From positions 1 through 5,683 of the forward strand of contig JASFRS010000158.1 in the NCBI GenBank assembly GCA_050114795.1: a stretch of DNA of 5,683 bases, written 5' to 3'. Positions 1 to 5,683 of the stretch are shown in pieces (positions within the stretch are counted from its first letter, which is position 1; the number at the start of each line of letters is the position of its first letter). The notes under the pieces are model-generated. The model had not been told where the DNA came from. It did no database searches and was given only the letters and a program-made list of their open reading frames with translations. Origin of the DNA: JASFRS01 sp050114795. GTDB lineage: Bacteria; Pseudomonadota; Alphaproteobacteria; Sphingomonadales; CAKZYD01. A program made the translations under genes and the position numbers.

Positions 1-1714
1 TGCGGACTTCTCCAATGAGGATGGGCGTTAGCGTGAGAGCTAGATTATCAATCAGGAAAAGCTTTTCATCTTGATCTGAAGGAATGAAACTGTCGAAACT
101 CACGACGCGGTGTACGGATGGGTGATCTTTTAGTTTTGCAGTGATGTCCGCTGTCTGTTTCGCATTATCCGCTAAAATCTGCACGATATAGGGTGAGGTG
201 TCACCATCTTCTGTTAACCTATAATAGGCTTGGACTGACGGAGTTTCTTGATCCTTTAAGCGAATAGGGTCTGCATCAAAACGGGCCTGGGGTGCAATGA
301 ATGCAGCGGCAATTCCCAATCCTATGCCCAGCATTGAAATCGGCATCCCATGTCTAGTGACAAAGCCGCTGATCCGTCCGCTGCTCTTGGTGCTGGCAAG
401 TGCCGCTTTGCCTGGCAAAATATGAAGCAAGGCCGGGAGCAAGGTTAAGGAGCCAAGCAGCGAAATAATAATGCCTGTGCCTGATATAATACCGAGTTGG
501 GAAAGTCCAACATAGGCAGTTGGAACAAAGGCGAAAAAGGCAAGCGCCGTGGTCGGTGCGCAAATGGCCAATGCCGCGCCTGTCGTACTTGCCGTATGCA
601 CAAGCGCATCACTACTGGTCTCGCCATAGGCGCGCTGTTCCCCATAGCGCAGGGCAAAATGAACCCCAAAATCAATACCTAAGCCAATGAAGAGAACAGC
701 AAAAGCGACAGAAATAATGTTCAGATAGCCAATTGTGGCAATCGCAAAGGCTGCGGTCCAGATAAGCCCCGCGATCAGCGTAATAAGGGTCGCTAAAACC
801 AGTTTCCAGGAACGCAAACCAAAGCCGAGAATAAGGGCAACTAAAATCGCGGAAAGTATACCCGCTAATGTAGCGCCCTTGCTGACACTTTTAAGTTCCT
901 CCGCGTTAAGAGCGATTTTTCCGGTGAACTCAACACTGACATAAGCTTGTTTGTCGGCAATGATGTCTGCTGCGGCTTTCCGCGCAACGGCTAAAGCCTC
1001 TTTGGCCGGTTGCAATTTGCTTGGGTCTAATTTGGGCTGAACGACGATGAAGCGGAGAAATTCGTCTTCATCGGCCAAATCCGGGTCAAACATCTTATTC
1101 CAAGACAGAGGCTCTTGAGCTTTACTCTCAAACACCGGGATCAGCGCTTTGAATACAATGTCTAAGGTCTCTGCGCTGACTGAATCGCCACCTTCAGCCG
1201 TATCTAACCCTTGGCCTAGAAGATCAAAAAATTGTGAAAGTGAAGGGTCTTCAACCATGGAGGCTAAAACCGGTTGTGCGGTTGCCAGTCGGTCGCTGAG
1301 CTCTTCAATTTCTTGCGTTTTTAAGAAAAGCAGCCCGTTTTTTGAGAAAAACGGGCCATGTCCAGGCGCATAGACATTGGTGAAATGTGCCTTATCTTTG
1401 CCTAAAACCTTGACTAATTCGTCTCGAACGGCGTCAGCGGCATCGGGGATGGGGGAACGAATGACCATCACCAACGTGTCGCTGATTTGTGGGAATTCGT
1501 TTTGAAATTGGGTATAGGCCTGACGGAAAGGCAGTTCGGGGTCGATCATTTCATCGGTGTCCGTGTGCACCGAGATATTATTTGCCACGTAAACCGTTAA
1601 TCCTAGGCTCATGATGAGTGCGGCAGATATGACGGGCACTGCGAATTTATGAGAAATCAGAACGATCCGGCCAAGTAAGCGTTCAAACGCACTTAATTTA
1701 GAAGGGTAAGTCAA
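1..1714 (-). CDS. hpnN: HpnN-type RND/MMPL hopanoid transporter, 3'-truncated by window edge
   Basis: Inner-membrane RND-superfamily exporter of the HpnN type; in Rhodopseudomonas palustris HpnN carries hopanoids from inner to outer membrane. Reading the minus strand gives 571 uninterrupted codons, still open at position 1, so about two thirds of a family protein of roughly 850-880 residues. Seen: a cytoplasmic tail and TM1 (about residues 17-43), a large periplasmic loop (about 45-280), then a cluster of helices at about 282-302, 305-326, 331-352, 378-397 and 402-430, and the first helix of the second half at about 455-475. The signature GLGIDFGVHFALRYGE (345-359) is the RND/MMPL TM4 motif with its conserved Asp (348). 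The only start codon after the in-frame upstream stop that leaves TM1 intact is TTG at 1714-1712, with a weak GGA six bases upstream. Divergent from hpnM. The family call is firm from motifs and partner gene; transport of hopanoids here is inferred. A generic MMPL lipid exporter is the alternative. Confidence 0.9.
   Translation of the reverse strand, partial: MTYPSKLSAFERLLGRIVLISHKFAVPVISAALIMSLGLTVYVANNISVHTDTDEMIDPELPFRQAYTQFQNEFPQISDTLVMVIRSPIPDAADAVRDELVKVLGKDKAHFTNVYAPGHGPFFSKNGLLFLKTQEIEELSDRLATAQPVLASMVEDPSLSQFFDLLGQGLDTAEGGDSVSAETLDIVFKALIPVFESKAQEPLSWNKMFDPDLADEDEFLRFIVVQPKLDPSKLQPAKEALAVARKAAADIIADKQAYVSVEFTGKIALNAEELKSVSKGATLAGILSAILVALILGFGLRSWKLVLATLITLIAGLIWTAAFAIATIGYLNIISVAFAVLFIGLGIDFGVHFALRYGEQRAYGETSSDALVHTASTTGAALAICAPTTALAFFAFVPTAYVGLSQLGIISGTGIIISLLGSLTLLPALLHILPGKAALASTKSSGRISGFVTRHGMPISMLGIGLGIAAAFIAPQARFDADPIRLKDQETPSVQAYYRLTEDGDTSPYIVQILADNAKQTADITAKLKDHPSVHRVVSFDSFIPSDQDEKLFLIDNLALTLTPILIGEVR
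1333..1356 (-). repeat. perfect 10-bp hairpin inside hpnN, terminator-like
   Basis: GCCCGTTTTT and AAAAACGGGC flank a 4-nt loop with no mismatch. Read in the direction of hpnN transcription, the hairpin is followed by TGCTTTTCTT, seven T in ten bases, which resembles a weak intrinsic terminator or attenuator about 360 nt into the gene. It encodes roughly residues 120-127 (GPFFSKNG) of the periplasmic loop, so it may just be a by-product of coding. Confidence 0.35.
1673..1694. repeat. imperfect inverted repeat upstream of hpnM (possible operator)
   Basis: The arms AAGT-AA-GCGTT and AACGC-ACTT are separated by CA: a perfect 5-bp inner stem, a two-base bulge on the left, and a 4-bp outer stem. 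It is centred about 45 bp before the hpnM start, inside codons 7-14 of hpnN, where a promoter or operator for hpnM would have to sit. This could equally be chance within coding sequence; no protein is known to bind it. Confidence 0.3.
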
Positions 1715-1719
1715 AGGAG
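1714..1719 (+). promoter_or_regulatory. ribosome binding site of hpnM, overlapping the hpnN start codon
   Basis: AAGGAG lies nine bases before the GTG at 1729 and is a near-perfect Shine-Dalgarno. It fixes GTG as the hpnM start although no ATG is available. Its first base is also the first base of the TTG start codon of the divergent hpnN gene on the other strand. Confidence 0.75.
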
Positions 1720-1728
1720 TATCCGATT
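1715..1728. other. 14-bp gap between divergent hpnN and hpnM starts
   Basis: Only 14 bases separate the first base of the hpnN start (TTG, minus) from that of hpnM (GTG, plus). There is no room for a promoter, so each must lie within the opposite gene. On the minus side CTGACG and TATGCT with a 15-base spacer occur inside the first codons of hpnM, too weak to call. Nothing convincing is seen on the plus side. Confidence 0.6.
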
Positions 1729-2385
1729 GTGACGTTAATTAGCATAGGGCGAACAGTCATCCGTCAGATTTTTGGCGTGTTTATGACCATGTCTCTCATC
1801 GCTGCTCTCCCGGCTCAAGCCCAAGAGGACGGCGCTCAGGACGCCATCTCTGTCGTGAATGTTTTCCACGATGCGCTTTTAAGTGCAATGAAAAACGCAG
1901 CGACATCCTCTTATGGTGAGCGTCGCGATATGTTGAGCGATCATGTTGACGCCAGCTTCGACTTTGACTTTATGGCGCGCTTTGCATCGGGTGCGGCATG
2001 GAGAGAGCTGGATGATATGGCACGTGCATCCATTGCAGACGCCTTTGAAGGTTTTACGCTTGCTAATTATGCATCGCGTTTCCACGGCTATTCCGGTCAG
2101 AAATTTGAATTTCTAACGACTGTTCCTCGCCGGGGAGGCAGACTTTTGGTGCGCACGCAATTGGTGAAATCAAATGGTGATCCTGTGCGTCTCGATTATC
2201 TGCTTAGTCAAAAAGGCGAAGAATGGCGCATTGTGGATGTGTTCCTGGATGGTAAATTCTCTGAACTAGCGCTGCGCCGGTCTGAATTCGCCCCGATTCT
2301 ACGCGATCAAGGCGTTGAAGGCCTGGTCAGTGCCTTGGAAGATAGAGCGCGCCGTTTAAGCCAGGGTGATGAAAGTGCGGGCTAA
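1729..2385 (+). CDS. hpnM: HpnM, hopanoid-associated MlaC/Ttg2D-like periplasmic protein
   Basis: A 218-residue exported protein of the MlaC/Ttg2D superfamily, HpnM subgroup, thought to bind and ferry lipid in the periplasm; its exact cargo is not established. Residues 1-31 form a signal peptide: Arg8 and Arg12, a hydrophobic core around 14-27, and an AQA cleavage site before Gln32. The mature part shows subgroup wording: the NYASRFHGYSGQKFEF block (113-128), the VRTQLV strand (141-146), LDYLL (155-159), WRIVDVFLDGKFSEL (166-180) and the C-terminal RRSEF plus LEDRARRL helix. Length matches the family. The GTG start is set by AAGGAG nine bases upstream. The gene heads the plus-strand operon and diverges from hpnN, its usual functional partner. 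A 72-nt gap to the sulfotransferase gene shows no terminator, so co-transcription is likely. The HpnM assignment is strong; a general Mla phospholipid role is the alternative. Confidence 0.9.
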   Translation: MTLISIGRTVIRQIFGVFMTMSLIAALPAQAQEDGAQDAISVVNVFHDALLSAMKNAATSSYGERRDMLSDHVDASFDFDFMARFASGAAWRELDDMARASIADAFEGFTLANYASRFHGYSGQKFEFLTTVPRRGGRLLVRTQLVKSNGDPVRLDYLLSQKGEEWRIVDVFLDGKFSELALRRSEFAPILRDQGVEGLVSALEDRARRLSQGDESAG

Positions 2386-2446
2386 TCTTCTTGGCAAGCT
2401 TTGGTCTTTGCGCTAAAGCCACCGCAGATTTTAAATAACGGATTTC

Positions 2447-2452
2447 AGGCGG
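2447..2452 (+). promoter_or_regulatory. ribosome binding site deciding the sulfotransferase start
   Basis: AGGCGG five bases before the ATG at 2458. The frame is open further upstream to a TTG at 2401, but that codon has no comparable site and would add 19 residues unlike the family. Confidence 0.5.
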
Positions 2453-2457
2453 ATTTC

Positions 2458-3555
2458 ATGGACGATCGGCGGCTTAGCCACCCTTTATGTGGTGCAGATC
2501 TGGCAACTCTAGCCCGCGTTTTTGCGCGTGGCGGACTGGGTAAGCGTGGCATCCCGCAGGCGCTAGCCAGTTGGGGATCAGCTATCGGGCGTTTGCCCTT
2601 CACAGTTGGTGAATGGGTCTATGCAGAGGCAAAGCGCGGTCAGACAACGCCGATTAAGCCACCGGTTTTTATCTTAGGGCATTGGCGTTCAGGCACAACG
2701 CATCTCTACAATGTCATGAGCGAAGATAAGCAGTGGGGCATTGTAACGCCTTTTGCGACTGGTCTGCCTTGGGAGGTCATGAGCCTTGGGCGCATGTTCC
2801 GCCCGCTGCTGCGCAAAGGTCTTCCTGAACATCGCTATATCGACAATGTGCCTGTTGAAGATGACAGCCCGCAGGAAGATGAAATCGCGCTTGCGAATAT
2901 GACTGATATTTCCTTTTATCACGGTCTATATTTCCCTAAGAAATTTGAAAAATTCTTCGGCCCTGGTGTGTTTTTTGAGGGCTTAAGCAAGGCAGATATC
3001 GAGCGCTGGCAGCGGACTTTAAACACTTTATATTTGCGCCTAACCCTGGACCAGGACGGGCGGCAATTGCTGATTAAAAACCCGGTTTATACGGCGCGGC
3101 CAAAACTTTTGGCTCAGCAATTTCCTGGCGCGAAATTCATTCATATTCACCGCAATCCCTATAAGGTTTTTGTTTCGATGCGGAATTTCTGGAAGGCACT
3201 TTTCAAAGAATTTGCGCTTTCGGATTATGATCATATCGACATCGATCAATTGGTCTTTGATACCTATAAAAAGATGATGGATGCCTATATCGATCAGACC
3301 AAAGATATGAAGAAAGGGGAATTGGTCGAATTTGCCTTTGATGAATTCCAAAAAGACCCCATTGCCTGCCTTGAAAACGTATATAATGAATTGGGGCTGA
3401 AGGGCTTTGACGAAGCGCATCCGAAATTCGCGGCCTATCTTGATGATGTAAAAGGCTATAAGAAGAATAAATTCGACTTGGACGATGATTTGAAAGAGAG
3501 AATTGGTCGCGAATGGGGCGCATATTTCAAACATTGGGGTTATGCGTTGGACTAA
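2458..3555 (+). CDS. PAPS-dependent sulfotransferase (Sulfotransfer_3-like)
   Basis: A 365-residue cytosolic sulfotransferase that should move a sulfuryl group from PAPS to a hydroxyl or amine of an unknown acceptor. The 5'-phosphosulfate-binding loop is GHWRSGTTHLYNV (74-86), preceded by a hydrophobic strand (VFIL). The 3'-phosphate-binding region is FIHIHRNPYKVFVSMRNFW (227-245), with Arg232 and Ser240 as the expected contacts. LIKNP (205-209) and a C-terminal GYKKNKFDLDDDL stretch (333-345) are also typical. No signal peptide or membrane segment is visible. The reading frame is open upstream to a TTG at 2401, but ATG at 2458 is preferred because AGGCGG stands five bases before it and the protein then starts close to the usual family length. 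The 3' end overlaps the next gene by 43 nt. The position between hpnM and an HpnA-type gene suggests a lipid acceptor, which is inference only. Fold confidence is high; substrate is unknown. Confidence 0.87.
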   Translation: MDDRRLSHPLCGADLATLARVFARGGLGKRGIPQALASWGSAIGRLPFTVGEWVYAEAKRGQTTPIKPPVFILGHWRSGTTHLYNVMSEDKQWGIVTPFATGLPWEVMSLGRMFRPLLRKGLPEHRYIDNVPVEDDSPQEDEIALANMTDISFYHGLYFPKKFEKFFGPGVFFEGLSKADIERWQRTLNTLYLRLTLDQDGRQLLIKNPVYTARPKLLAQQFPGAKFIHIHRNPYKVFVSMRNFWKALFKEFALSDYDHIDIDQLVFDTYKKMMDAYIDQTKDMKKGELVEFAFDEFQKDPIACLENVYNELGLKGFDEAHPKFAAYLDDVKGYKKNKFDLDDDLKERIGREWGAYFKHWGYALD

Positions 3556-4505
3556 GCCTCTCCGCAGCACAAGCGGGGGCTGAAAACTGGACCTGCCGCC
3601 ATGCCAGCGTTCAAGACGGTCTCACCGGCGCATATGTTGAGGGTATTGAAGACATCGCTTGGGATAAGTCTCGCAACCGTCTTTATTTATCTGCCTATAA
3701 CCGCCGCGCAGAAGGCGCATATGGCGCTATATATGCGCTGGATTTCAGTTCATTAGACAAAGTTAATTTAACTGTCACGCCTCTAGAGGCTGCGGGTTCG
3801 TTGCGCCCTCATGGGGTCACCTATCATCAGGATAGGCTTTGGGCGATCGACCGGCAGAATTTAGCGCATCCTGTGTTACGTGAATTCAAAGTTAGTGATT
3901 TGACGTTGGAGGATGTATCGCAACAAGGTGGCGATGCGATTTGTCATGCTAATGACATTGCGATTGCAAAAGGTCAGGTGTTCGTCACCAATGACCGTAA
4001 TCCTTGCACAGGCTTCAAGGCCTGGTTTGCTCAGATTTTCGGCACTGCGAGTGGGCAGGTTAAGGTGGCTGGTGACAAATGGCGACCTCTTGGCTCGGAG
4101 CTGAATTTTCCAAATGGAATTGCGCCTTGGAAGGACGGCCTATTGATTTCTGCAACCCGCGCCAATGTGCTGTATTATTTAAGCTTTGATGGGCAGATTC
4201 TGAATGAAGTCGAACTGGATTATGCGCCTGATAATCTAAGTATTGGCGATGATGGAGCGGTGTATTTCACAGGCTTTGACAGCTTGATCGGTTACGCCTG
4301 GTTTCGTTCGGATAAATCCAATCGAGAAGACGCGCCGAGCCACGTTTTTCGTATGAGCGCAGATGGTGAGGTTGATGAGCTTGCGCTACTGCCAGAAAAT
4401 CTGCCTGCAGGTGCCACCGTGGCAATACGGGTTCAAAACAAGCTCATCATAGGGTCGGCTTTTGACCATGGGCTTGGTGTTTGCACATTGAAGGATGGCC
4501 AATGA
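3513..4505 (+). CDS. secreted paraoxonase/arylesterase-like calcium-dependent beta-propeller
   Basis: A 330-residue protein of the PON/arylesterase branch of six-bladed propeller hydrolases, expected to open lactones or cleave esters in the periplasm. A signal peptide is clear: Arg3, hydrophobic LGLCVGLSLS, cleavage after AQA near residue 21. Compared from memory with human PON1, the metal-site residues all appear: GIEDI (Glu46, Asp47), RPHG (His100, matching PON1 His115), HANDI (Asn147, Asp148), FPNGI (Asn201) and PDNLS (Asp240, Asn241). Cys28 and Cys324 sit where PON1 Cys42 and Cys353 form the ring-closing disulfide. The C-terminal LIIGSAF...CTL also fits PON. The partner of His115 (PON1 His134) seems replaced by Arg or Gln near 114-115. 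The ATG at 3513 is chosen because the next in-frame start (TTG at 3534) would lose the signal's positive charge; the ribosome site (GAGAG, 12 bases upstream) is weak, suggesting coupling to the sulfotransferase gene. An SMP-30/gluconolactonase label is the looser alternative. Confidence 0.87.
   Translation: MGRIFQTLGLCVGLSLSAAQAGAENWTCRHASVQDGLTGAYVEGIEDIAWDKSRNRLYLSAYNRRAEGAYGAIYALDFSSLDKVNLTVTPLEAAGSLRPHGVTYHQDRLWAIDRQNLAHPVLREFKVSDLTLEDVSQQGGDAICHANDIAIAKGQVFVTNDRNPCTGFKAWFAQIFGTASGQVKVAGDKWRPLGSELNFPNGIAPWKDGLLISATRANVLYYLSFDGQILNEVELDYAPDNLSIGDDGAVYFTGFDSLIGYAWFRSDKSNREDAPSHVFRMSADGEVDELALLPENLPAGATVAIRVQNKLIIGSAFDHGLGVCTLKDGQ
4491..4495 (+). promoter_or_regulatory. ribosome binding site of the HpnA-type gene, inside the upstream gene
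   Basis: AAGGA stands six bases before ATG 4502 and within the last codons of the PON-like gene. Together with the ATGA stop/start overlap at 4502-4505 it decides between this ATG and the in-frame TTG at 4481. Confidence 0.65.
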
Positions 4506-5458
4506 CTAAAGCGCTCATCACCGGCGGGGCAGGCTTTATCGGGAAGCATTTGGAACGTCAGCTTCGTGATGCGGGATGGGACGTTGCTATCATGGACCCA
4601 AAGTCCGGTAGCGGTTCGATATTAGACCTACCTGCCTTAAACAGTGCAATGAAAGGCGTGGATGTCGTCTTTCATATGGCGGCCATCGCGCATTTATGGG
4701 TGCAGGACGTAAAGCTTTATGAGCGGGTTAATGTTCAAGGCACGCAAAACATATTGGATGCAGCGCGTGCACATGGTGTGAAGCGCATTATTGCCACGCA
4801 GAGCGAAGTCATATTACGAGGCTGGAATGACCCGGGGACTACGCCTTTAACCGAAGGTGAACCCACGCCTGCCATTGAGGCTATGGCCGGGCCATATTCG
4901 CATTCAAAACATCGTGCCGATCAAATGTGTCGCAATGCCGAGGACTTGGACATTGTTTCTCTTTACCCAACAGTGCCAGTGGGGGCAGAGGATGATGCCA
5001 TGACAGCGCCTACAGCTATGTTGGATATGTTTTTATTCAATCCACCGCCAGCCTATCTACCTACGGCTTTAAATTTTGTTGCTGTTGAGGATGTGGCACG
5101 GGCGCATGTTCTGGCCGCTGAAAAGGCAGAAAAAGGTGCACGCTATCTCATCAGTGGTGAAGACTGGACGATGGAACGGATTTTTGATTTTCTCGCGCGT
5201 CACAGCGAGAAACGCATGCCAAGGTCCAAAATTCCTTATGTCCTGGCACGTATAAGCGCTTCTTTATCGGAGGCTGTTGCGACGATAACCAAAGCCCCGC
5301 CCATGGCAACGGTTGAGGGCGTGCGCTTTGCTAAATATGCATGGGATATGTCGTCTGAAAAGGCGACCCATGACCTGGGTTGGCGGGCAGGGGCCATTGA
5401 ACCCGCATTAGAAAGCGCTGTCCATTGGCTTAAGACGCGGCGAAAACCTCATCAATGA
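4502..5458 (+). CDS. hpnA: HpnA-type hopanoid-associated epimerase/dehydrogenase (extended SDR)
   Basis: A 318-residue extended short-chain dehydrogenase/reductase resembling HpnA, the hopanoid-associated sugar epimerase whose true substrate is unsettled. Seen: the Rossmann motif GGAGFIG (8-14), acidic Asp32 at the end of strand 2 favouring NAD, FHMAA (57-61) with ALW-type AIAHLWVQD, VNVQGTQNILDAA (77-88), and the catalytic YSHSK (Tyr132, Lys136). The HpnA-like substrate half follows: YPTVPVG (155-161), PAYLPTALNFVAVEDVARAH (183-202), YLISGEDWTMERIFDFLAR (215-233) and the DLGWR end. The usual TSS before the active site reads TQS (99-101), leaving Ser101 as the likely catalytic serine. The frame opens at TTG 4481, but ATG 4502 is preferred: AAGGA lies six bases upstream, the glycine motif then falls at residue 8, and it makes a 4-nt ATGA overlap with the upstream stop, indicating translational coupling. 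Sterol/3-beta-HSD-like activity is a possible alternative in this superfamily. Confidence 0.82.
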   Translation: MTKALITGGAGFIGKHLERQLRDAGWDVAIMDPKSGSGSILDLPALNSAMKGVDVVFHMAAIAHLWVQDVKLYERVNVQGTQNILDAARAHGVKRIIATQSEVILRGWNDPGTTPLTEGEPTPAIEAMAGPYSHSKHRADQMCRNAEDLDIVSLYPTVPVGAEDDAMTAPTAMLDMFLFNPPPAYLPTALNFVAVEDVARAHVLAAEKAEKGARYLISGEDWTMERIFDFLARHSEKRMPRSKIPYVLARISASLSEAVATITKAPPMATVEGVRFAKYAWDMSSEKATHDLGWRAGAIEPALESAVHWLKTRRKPHQ

Positions 5459-5683
5459 TTTGATTGAAGGCGGAGACAGCCGCCGCGGGGCCGTCGCTAT
5501 TGGCCCAGACGCCCGCTGATACGGCAATCATATCTGCACCGGCTTCCAATAGAGGACGGCAGTTTTCAACGGTGATACCGCCAATTGCGACGCAGGGTAG
5601 TTCAGACAAAGCGGTCCACCAGCTTAAAATATCAGGCTCTGCCATTTCCGGTGGAATTTTGGTGTTGCTGGGATAAAAAGCGC
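5430..5683 (-). CDS. thiE: thiamine phosphate synthase ThiE, C-terminal part only
   Basis: The last 83 residues of a ThiE/TenI-fold barrel enzyme, which joins hydroxymethylpyrimidine diphosphate to thiazole phosphate to make thiamine phosphate in the cytosol. The 5' part lies beyond the right edge; the frame is open there. Visible in order: AFYPSNTK, equivalent to the family's GPxFPTxTK pyrophosphate/substrate loop; the strand and glycine loop PCVAIGGITVEN; the phosphate-binding GADMIAVSAGVW; and the final helix AAAVSAFNQIIDEVF. This reads like alphaproteobacterial ThiE. About 60% of a usual 210-residue protein is missing. The stop at 5430-5432 lies inside the last codons of the convergent HpnA-type gene, a 29-nt overlap. 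It is probably unrelated in function to the neighbouring operon. Confidence 0.9.
   Translation of the reverse strand, partial: AFYPSNTKIPPEMAEPDILSWWTALSELPCVAIGGITVENCRPLLEAGADMIAVSAGVWANSDGPAAAVSAFNQIIDEVFAAS

Noticed and set aside
354..675. Small open frames on both strands within hpnN
   Set aside because: They overlap the long continuous HpnN reading frame that carries the RND signature; none has its own support.
1694..1699. TAATTT as a -10 box for hpnM
   Set aside because: Only three of six consensus bases and no matching -35 at proper spacing.
2403..2420. Possible terminator hairpin after hpnM (GGTCTTT...AAAGCC)
   Set aside because: The stem is short, carries a bulge and has no T-run after it; it does not argue against read-through into the sulfotransferase gene.
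2401..2457. N-terminal extension of the sulfotransferase from TTG 2401
   Set aside because: No ribosome site before the TTG, the added residues do not look like the family, and ATG 2458 has a well-placed AGGCGG.
3040..3570. 176-codon open frame antisense to the sulfotransferase gene
   Set aside because: The plus strand has convincing sulfotransferase motifs throughout; the antisense protein has no recognisable domain and no good ribosome site. It is a shadow of codon bias.
4481..4501. N-terminal extension of the HpnA-type SDR from TTG 4481
   Set aside because: ATG 4502 has AAGGA six bases upstream and gives the normal short lead before GGAGFIG.
5464..5676. Plus-strand 70-codon frame after the SDR gene
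   Set aside because: It is exactly antisense to the clear ThiE C-terminus and resembles no protein I know.

Overview
The window looks like chromosomal DNA of a Gram-negative bacterium, most likely an alphaproteobacterium of moderate GC content (about half by eye). The evidence is the gene families: an HpnN-type RND transporter, an HpnM (MlaC/Ttg2D-like) periplasmic protein, an HpnA-type SDR and a ThiE tail whose wording resembles alphaproteobacterial ThiE. The genus cannot be named from sequence alone. Coding is dense: six protein genes, two of them cut by the window edges, and no RNA gene, mobile element, CRISPR array or origin.

Layout. Positions 1-1714 on the minus strand hold the first 571 codons of hpnN, which runs off the left edge. 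Only 14 bases away, and diverging from it, hpnM starts at 1729 on the plus strand. It is followed by three more plus-strand genes: a PAPS-type sulfotransferase (2458-3555), an exported paraoxonase (PON)/arylesterase-like six-bladed propeller (3513-4505), and an HpnA-type NAD(P)-dependent epimerase/dehydrogenase (4502-5458). Spacing in this group is 72 nt, then overlaps of 43 nt and 4 nt, so they read as one operon. The last gene overlaps by 29 nt, tail to tail, with the 3' end of a minus-strand thiE (thiamine phosphate synthase) that enters from the right edge.

How the genes may work together. HpnN is known in Rhodopseudomonas palustris to move hopanoids from the inner to the outer membrane; HpnM is its usual periplasmic companion; HpnA is a hopanoid-locus SDR of unsettled substrate. 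Finding a sulfotransferase and a secreted calcium-dependent lactonase/esterase inside this set is the unusual part. The inference, not shown by the sequence, is a lipid (hopanoid or other polycyclic isoprenoid) that is made or tailored by the SDR and sulfotransferase, carried by HpnM/HpnN, and perhaps hydrolysed or finished in the periplasm by the PON-like enzyme. No cyclase, HpnH, HpnG or glycosyltransferase gene lies in the window, so the pathway link must be tested by looking at flanking DNA.

Regulatory structure is compressed. The 14-nt gap between the two divergent starts has no room for promoters, so each promoter must lie inside the other gene. An inverted repeat at 1673-1694 and a perfect 10-bp hairpin inside hpnN at 1333-1356 are the only non-coding-type structures that stood out. 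There is no stretch over 300 bases without a gene.
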